From: Undaria pinnatifida
Lineage: Eukaryota; Sar; Phaeophyceae; Laminariales; Alariaceae
Assembly (NCBI GenBank): GCA_012845835.1
Contig: JABAKD010000020.1
Span: 19,823,606-19,887,605 of the forward strand
Length of the DNA stretch: 64,000 nt
Reading direction: 5' to 3'
Shown here: piece after piece, positions 12,901-21,900 of the stretch
Layout of the letters: every line of letters starts with the position of its first letter
Position numbering within the stretch: position 1 is the first letter of the stretch
The notes under the pieces: generated by a model
Told to the model about the DNA's origin: nothing
What the model saw: only the letters and a program-made list of their open reading frames with translations
The model's database searches: none
Made by a program: the position numbers and the translations under genes

Positions 12901-15900
12901 GGGTGCTTGTACCTTTGTTCCTGGTTCGCCCAAGGGCTAACAGATTAAGCCGCACCTCTAGATGTGCAAAAATTGAATGAGTGAGTGAGTCGGCGGGATT
13001 TTTTACCTCGGATCAAGTCCAATCGCGATCATGTCAACGACAGTGTTGGTGTTGGGCACCACAGTGAAGTTCATGCGTATTGTGTAGTCCACCCGCCCGT
13101 CTACCGCCTCCTCCAAGTTGATTACGGCCCACGTTCGCTCCTCGAGGTGGTCCAAGGCATAGGCCACAGCGTCGTCCTGAAGGGTAGAAGAGACGACCAC
13201 GACCACGCGCGACCGTCGAAGCGGGAACGATGCTGACTCTCGTCAAATAATGATATCGTCAAAGAAAGTTGTCGAATGATGCTATCATATCGTGAAACAA
13301 ATTATGTTGTGGAAAGTCTCGGTGCGAGTGGACGAGGGAAGACACAGCTGGAATATTGTCGCGACAAAAATAAAAGCGAAGTCACGTACTGTAGTGGGGA
13401 GGGGAGAGAACAGCCTGCCTAGCGACCCCGGATCGGAGTCACGTCTAGGTAGGGAGAAGACGGAGAAAGGAAAAGTGCAAAGAAAATACAAGGGATGAAC
13501 AAAACATAAAGGTTTAGTCCGTAGAGTCGGAAGCACACCACCTGGGAAACCGAGAGAAAAACAACCGCACCCCGAACGTGTCCAAGACTTGTCAAACTCT
13601 GTGTGCTGCTCTACCGCTGCACGGCCGTGTTATTAACGCACCGCTCCAACATCAACACCACACCAGACGCCATGCAAGGAAAAAAACGGTAGGCTCATAC
13701 GAGCCAGAGAGAATAGATCGATGCATCGAAAGGTAAAAGACCATCATATCATAGAGCGATGCCAGAACGATTGCCATGGTCACAAGCTAGTATTGAGCCA
13801 GGGTCCGCGGTGATCCTTCTTTATACTGTAGAGAGAGACATGATACATTACATCCATCGTACATGGCGGATGGAAACGGAGGTGCACAAAATAGACGCAA
13901 TGGCCAGCGTACGTAAAAGCCGACAGTCATGCTTACGATGCGCTTTTTGATTGGATAGAATGGAAGGATGTACTCATGACGTGGGTATGATAGCATACTC
14001 TAGAAGGTGCTCATCACGTGCTTATCGTCGGATAACAACGAAGAATGTGCTCATGATGTGGATATGACAGGAGTAAAAAGAATACTGTGCTTATGACGCG
14101 CTTACTATAGGAAAAAATGGGAACAGGCGCTTTATGACGTGCTTATTGCCAGGTACAGGATAAGACGTAAACGCGAAGGGGTAAGGCGTGGTCTTCCTTT
14201 ACCTCCGTCTCGTGCACCCGATGCGTCAAAACATCGAAGCCGTTGGTCGTGTCGGATAGCCACGACACCAGCTCCCTAGCCGTGTTGCCCATTGGCATCA
14301 GCAGCAGCAGCGGCAGCAGCAGTAGCAGCAGCAGGAGAAGAAGAAGCGACAGCAGAATGCATATATATATGGTGCCATCCAATCCAATGGTGAAAAAAAC
14401 AACGAAAGGGGGAATACGAGGGAATTCGTCAGCACAGACTTTACACTCACGTACGAGTAAGGTCAGTAGTAGCATGTGATAAGAGGGCATGGGGACACGC
14501 AGAATCAAGGACAGCAGTCGCATGTCAGAGGAGGGCATGGGGCAACCATCCACATCCACACCTGTACAAGGGAGCACTGCTACACTACCGGTACACTAAT
14601 TGGAACAAAAAAATCGTGTGGCGCCACTGCTACTGCAACTTTTTTTTTTTTTTTTTTTTTTTTTTATCCTCCGGCGGATGGGGAAAGATAAAGCTTTAGC
14701 TCACCACACTTCCGCGTATTTTCATTCGCGTCTTGTGTCGATATTGCTTTCGCAGCCCAACGCTAGCTGGCGCACCCTTCGAGTCCTATTGTAGGTATAG
14801 CGTAAGCTGTCCCTATCATTGGTCCTCGTTACAACCCCGGCAGCGCAAGCTCTTTGCAACATCATTTTTTTTTTGTCGTCAGGGTTTCATAGGATGGCAG
14901 TACCAAACCCAACTGCTGCAACACCAAAAAATAAAGCATTTAGGGTTATCCTCGCAATACCATAAATACTACTGTAACATAATCAAACGTGTTTAGTTTA
15001 GGGCTAGGCTGGCAGTGCTACTAGTGTAACAGAAAATAAACGTATTTCGCCATTATTGGATCGGCTACCTAACCTAGAGACAGGACCCAACCGGAACAGC
15101 TCCACCCGTAGCAGCATCGAGACGACCTGGGGGATACATACACACCATCCATTGCGTACACATGATACACCACACACATGACGCACCTATAAGTGACACA
15201 CCACATACACACTATTACACTATTACCGGCGCACACCTGGTACCACATGTCATACACATGACATACCAGAACAAAAGCAAGCGCGTAGCACATATCATAC
15301 ACATGACATACCTGGCATCACAACCAAACCAAGCGCATAGCCTATACCTGGAACATGCTCTGACAATCGGAACACTAGTCCTTTAATCGCCAATAACAGC
15401 CTGAGGGGCGTGTCTCGCTTCGCGAAGGCCGGTACAAGCCACTATGGCATGTTAACAGTAGACCAGCATGTTGACAGTAGACCAGCAAGCTAACAGTAGA
15501 CCAGCATGTTAACAGTAGACCAGCATGTTAACAGTAGACCAGCATGTTGACAGTAGACCAGCAAGTTGACAGTAGACCAGCAAGCTAACAGTAGACCAGC
15601 ATGTTAACAGTAGACCAGCAAGCTAACAGTAGACCAGCATGTTAACAGTAGACCAGCATGTTAACAGTAGACCAGCATGTTAACAGTAGACCAGCACGTT
15701 AACAGTAGACCAGCATGTTAACAGTAGACCAGCATGTTAACAGCACGACCAACTTCAGGGTGTGCGCTTTGAAGTGCTTAGGCAAATAACCAAATCTCCA
15801 CGTCACTACCCACCGAGCCAGCAACTTCGCCGAAGGCAACCTTGACCTACCACAGCGCCAAAACAGTAAAACATTGCAGACGCTAGCGAACACAGTCGAA

Positions 15901-18900
15901 ACCGCCCCGCGATATGACCCCAGCAATACTATTACTGTAGTATCACACTACTATTAATACACGTGCTGCTGCTTCAGGCTCATAAATGTTTTAATTTCCT
16001 TATCCAATGCATTGGCATGGCACTGCATTGCCTAATTTCCTCAACATCTGTTGCGACGTGAAACCTCTCTCGTACAGCAGCAGTTGGTGAGCACAGAGAG
16101 GACCCGCATGCCGCATGCCTCTGGAATAAAAAATCAGCCGGGACACTTTTCCTTTTCTTTTGTTCATTCCATCTATTAGCTTCGCACTTTTCTCTTTCTC
16201 CTTCTCCCCCCCTAAACGTAGCTCAGGTCCAGGGTCACCAAGCAAGCTCTTCTCCCCCCTCCCCACTACGGTACGTGCTTTCATTTTTATCGCGGGAAGG
16301 CTGCAGCCCTTTCTTCCCTCGTTGACTCGCATCGAATTTCGCTTACCCACGCTGCAAGGCGCTCTCAGCAGTTAATCCCTTTGGTTTTTCCGGACGCTGT
16401 ATGTTGTACTCAATGTCGATGGGCAGCAAGAAGACAACGAACGCTCGTTTGTTCTCTAGATATTGAGCAGCAGCACGAGTACTCAGAGTGCTGCGCACGT
16501 TCACACATATATGGTACCTGGCACCTAGTACCTGGTACCGTTCAACCCCTCTATCACCGCCATCCCCTGGACCATACCATACCATACCATACCATACCAT
16601 ACCCTTGACCATACCATACCATACCATACCATGCCATACCATACCATGCCATAACCTTGACCATACCATACCATACCATACCATACCATACCATACCATA
16701 CCATACCATGCCATGCCATACTGCAACCCGTTTCTTGGGGGGGAAGACTTGGAATTAGAGGAGGATTTTTTTTGCAGGGGTCAAGAGGGTTAAAGCGAAG
16801 GTGTTATCGAAGGAGGTGTTATCGAAGCTAACGAGGCAAGGTTACGGTAGGGGCATACCCCCGTTTTTCACTACGCGGTCTTCGGCAGTCGCACCATACC
16901 ACTGACTCTGTACCTCATTGACCAAGACACGCTAGGTGGTTAGTTTGCCGCAACAAGTAGCTAACGATCCCATCAAGGATTCATATCGAAACCTTAAAAC
17001 AGCACGAAAGAAAGAAACCCTAGGTATGGCCGCAAGGAACAGGGGGTGCAGTCAAGCGAGTGACCCCAAGCCATTACAAAAAAACACTAAAAAAAACGTA
17101 ACCCCCCTTATGGTACCGTAGCTTTGGTATAATACAAAACCCTATGACCCATGACAAAATAAAGTATGATCTCACCCCACAGCCGGGTCCCGCGCGGGTG
17201 CGAAGTGTAGCGTCCCCTGCGTGATGATGTTCCCGAAAACCCAGCCCGACTCCATGCTGTCGACAATCTGAGCATACGCACCATCACCGAGGTCGCCGGC
17301 AACGGCTGAACCGAGCCCCACAAACTCATCCAAATCGGGCACTGGAAAAGGACCGTCCATCAGGTCTTGCACGTCCCCAAACACACCCTTCACATCTTCA
17401 AAGCTCAGCAGTGCTTCTTCACCGCCGTCGCCATCGCCTTCCCAGTCATGATCGCCTCCTTTGGATGCAACTCCTGCGAGAGAGGAGGAGTTCCCAGATG
17501 GCAGGGTGACGTTGGCCAGACCCTGCCGAGCAAAACAACGGACCGTTACGTAACCGTTAATAGTTACAATCATGTAAGAGATAATTTGCACCGCGTTCTG
17601 CTTCGCGTTTTCTGCGCTCTCACCGCAACGACGGCGAGCCGGCGCCGCACTAGACGATGCTTGGTTGCACCCCAACCACTAACCCCCCCCCCCCCCCCCC
17701 TTTCCTACCCACCGCGAAAACCGGGGCCGAAACCTCCCGGGACGGCGCATCCTTGAAGCCTCATTAATCCAAGTAAGATAACTACTACCAGGTACCAGTA
17801 TACCACTATATTTAATGCTAGAACATGCTAAAACAACACTGCTGTACTCACGAACACTACTTGTTATTATGACTACTTCTTTCCGTTTTATGGACTGGAC
17901 TAAGTATATCCTGGTACTAAGTATGTACTAACTATACCGGTACATATTTAATATTCAGGTGTCACAGGTGTGCGGAAGCACCAATAGCAGACGTCACAGT
18001 CCGGACACGGTTTTGATAAAGAGCAGTAGACGAGGGAGTTACAACGATCTGCTCGTGTAACAGCGGTGGCGTACGCGCTTTGTGACAAGGCACCAGAGGG
18101 GTCGAGGAAACCTTGTAACGGCGTTACTACAGCTGTACGTGCGGGCATTTCCTACTTCATACGCCAAAATTGCAATACTTCTTGTACAAACTCATATAAC
18201 ACGTCGCCTACCCATACCCTTCATGACATACACACTCGGTAGCACGCGCGATGGAGGTATCACACGCAGCTTGCAAATACGGGTTTCGACGACATCCAAT
18301 CCTCGACTTCACAGCTGCCGCAGCTGAGGTGTCTTGTTAGACTTACACAAAAACACACCAGGTAGCTGTTTTATCTGGCGATGAAGAGGTCGGACAACGT
18401 CCATGCTTTAGTTCGAAGTATACCAGTACAGTACAGTGCAGTACAGGACACCTAATAAGAAACGTCAAAACTGACCCAGGCTGGGTTTCGTATTTTGAAG
18501 AGGGGGTGCGTTCTGCACTAACTTGAGTATAAAGGGTCCCGGGTTTCTTACGTTCCTGTCAAGCTTGGGCTGGCTTTCTGATCACCCTGTTTCCTACTAT
18601 TAATAAGACTCCTGTACTGCTGTAATAACTGACGCCCGTAGCCCTGCCATCTGGCGCAGGAGAGCTTAGACGTGATCCATACCATCAACCCGTTTAGGGT
18701 CCAAATGTGCCAACCAAACGATGTCCGGGACGTTTGGATCCACTACTACTACCGTGTATCACCGAGGGAGCGCGCAGCGGGGTGACCAGCATAATGCCGT
18801 GTGTATGTCGGAGACCTCCTTGCATTGGAGCTCATATGTATAGGTGTCGTCCCTTCTCTCCCCCGGTCCTTGCCTTCAGTTTTTATCGCGCATAGGGGTC

Positions 18901-21900
18901 AGCAATCCCACTGCTCGTCGATTTTTCATCGAGTGTTGCTAACTCACGCTTTCGCGCTTTCCGCGAGTCAATTTGTTCGCAAGAAAAAGTCCCCACGAAT
19001 TAATACGAGTATGCACTTGGGGGGATTCGAACTCACGAAACTGACTTATACCAGGCTCGAGGACCTACCCCAGCCATCCTGGCTGCAACGAGTCACCGTT
19101 GCTGTACGTAATGAATGCTCTCGTACAACGTATATACCAGGTATCATTTTTGCATAAGGGTTAGAGCAGTAAGTCGTGTACTCGGTTTAAGAGCATCCAC
19201 ACAACAAGACAAGACGGACTTAAGAGCAGGCAAGAAAAAAAAAAGGATTGTCACGCCTTGTGACGCCTATGCTAAACTCTACACGACATCAAATCTGAGA
19301 TAAGAGCGGCAAGGGTAAAGAGCGCCAACCTTGGCGTGTTCCGAGGCGCTCTTAAATCGAGGACCACAATGCAAAACGACAATCACGGCAGTTACGTAAC
19401 TTTGCCATCTGGCGTTGAAGACTTAACGTCATGTCGAACCACTGATACCAGAATTACCGAGTCATAGCTTTGTTTTGTAGCTTTCTGTGTTTGTAGCTTG
19501 TCTGGCGTTGATGTTCACCGTTCATACGAGTACAAGATTTTGTATAGCCTGTTGTGAGAGGTGAGAGCTTACACGTCGATCACACGTGTACCACTGCAAA
19601 AATGACCTCACACTGATTTCAAGTACTTTGTTCCCAAACACTTGAATGGGCCTAACGTCGGTGGTTTTGCGAGGTTTATTAGTAGCAAAACACGATCAAA
19701 ATCGATGAGCTAAGAAGCTCAAAAGTTGGAATGCTGAACCCTATGCGCGACAATAATGAACGCATGTACCGGTGAGGGAGAAGAGAAGACAGCGGTGATC
19801 ACGGCTTGTGCAGAAGGTCGCCGAGGGTAAAACCTCTTGCGAGTTGAGCAACAGGAGAGCAAAATTGATGCGACACGCCCGTCAAAATTTTAGCAGCGCC
19901 TGCGCTCTACGAGTATATCATTGCTCTATCCTCCGTTCTAACAAGCCTATCCCGCCACCCCATTAGGCAGGTCAGGCGCAACATGGTGCATTGCATCTTG
20001 CTAAATACACTTTGCCTATATACCTCATTGAGTCTCCCGAAAACAGTATAATAAAATCGGAACACTTCGACGAGGCACCCATGAAACGGTTTTTGAGTCT
20101 GAGTGCCCGCTGTTTGCTTCACCTGAGAGTACAGGCGAGCCAGCGGGAGGAGTCCACCGAAGTCTCCTGGGAGATCAAGCTTGACAGATGAGTAGATCTG
20201 CACAGCACAGGCACAAGCACGTGAAGCACGTGAAGCACGTGAAGCACATGAAGCACATGAAACGCATGAGGCACCTAAAGAACGATGTTGACACGCGAAT
20301 CTGGTGCTGGGTTGGCCTGGCTTGGTTAGACCTGTGTGTCAACGTCGACGCCATGAGTCGCGAGCAGAGTCGGGTACATACCGGGCAAAAACGAATACAA
20401 CCGGTTAACCGCGGTTTTTGCAACCTCCCAGGCGTTTGCAATTACTCGATTACAGGTATGAAAAATAATACGCCGTTTTTTTCTTTGTTCCGTTTTTAAA
20501 ACGTTTTAGGGCACGCATCTACATTAAAACATGTCCGCAGCAATGAGCAACGTGAAAATAAAATAAATATGACAGATAGCGTAAAAGCTGGGCCATCAAG
20601 GTAACGAACAGGACCAAATGCGCCCTTGGGAATACACGACCCGGTTCAAAAATCGAGGAAGAATCGAAAAATCACCTAAAGTGTCCAATGTTCCGGAGGC
20701 TTTAATACACACCCGCCAAAAAAGAACCTGTGTCACCGGTTTTTCAATTGTGAGCATTGCGCCTGCTATCCGGCTTTGGTTTTTCGAAGTGCTATCCGGT
20801 GCCCATCTTTAGTCGCGAGTCAAACGAAGAGGCACTCTGAAGCCGTACTGGTTTACAGATAAAAGATACCAGGTATTCGGCAGCTGTTTCAACATTAAAA
20901 ATGTACTCGGCTGCCGTATCGCGAGTCAACATAAGAGGTATTCTGCGGCTGTATTGATTTATAGATAGATGCGAGGGCGTTCTTCTTACTTGTACAGAAC
21001 TCGTGTCATAGCGCCATACCAGTAGTTCGGACACCTGGCACGCAGTACGAGTACGAGCTCTACTCAAATATGTTCCTTTAGTACTCGAGTATTTAAAGTG
21101 TGCTGATGTTGTTGCAGCTGTTGTACGGTAGTTTGCTGGTGTCGTCGCTTTTTTAGTTTCCTCAGTAAAACAGTTACCAGGGATGGTTTCCTTACCTCTA
21201 CACAAGGGCACCCAGCTCAACTAAAAAAACAATACTCGCCGTCGCCGCAGAAGCAGACAATTCATCAAGTCAGTACTCACATACTCGAGTACGCATACAT
21301 GGGGCAGTATTCCGAAAACTGCTGGTATTGCTGCCAGCCACTGCTGTACCTGCCAGTCACAAGTCACAATAATGCTGCTGTGCTCAGCCTCTAAACACCA
21401 CTAGCTCACTTCGCCCAAAGATTGTACAAACACGAACCAGGTACGATTCGCGTCGTAAAACGCTCACTACGGCATCTACAGGTTGTGCGTGATATCCAAA
21501 CAAGTGTACGCTCGCACTCGGAACATAAGTTCTGACGGCTTCGTGTATTTGTTGTTTGTTGCAGCCGTGGCTGGTGCTGATGGGCCCTATGGGCTATAAC
21601 GATTTGACATACGTAAGAAATACTTCGAAGTATAACCTTACCGTCATGTGATAGCGTTATTGAGATCTCAGGTAAGAAGTTTATTCTTACCGTCTTACCG
21701 TCATCGCATAGCGTTGTTGAAGCCCATTCATTAGCTTGGGCCTCAGTCCAAAGATCAAGAATATTATAAATAATAAGGCCAACAGGGTTAGCGACGATGA
21801 CGAGTATTGCAGGGACACCAGCACGCCTTTGCATGACTTCCATCTCTGCTATTATAGCTGAATACCGAGATTGAACCCGTCCAAACTTGCTTGAATGTTT

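Noticed and set aside
15446-15742. CRISPR-like array
   Set aside because: Contiguous 19 bp units without unique spacers, in a eukaryotic intron.
16343-16793. ORFs made of WYGMVWYGM or PYHTIPYHT repeats
   Set aside because: Translation artefacts of the (CCATA)n array.
21406-21843. Minus-strand ORF with a hydrophobic stretch (ILVIVANPVGLIIYNIL)
   Set aside because: No ABCA helix is expected in this part of the loop. The sequence has internally repeated CATGACGGTAAG-type words and looks like repeat-derived DNA.
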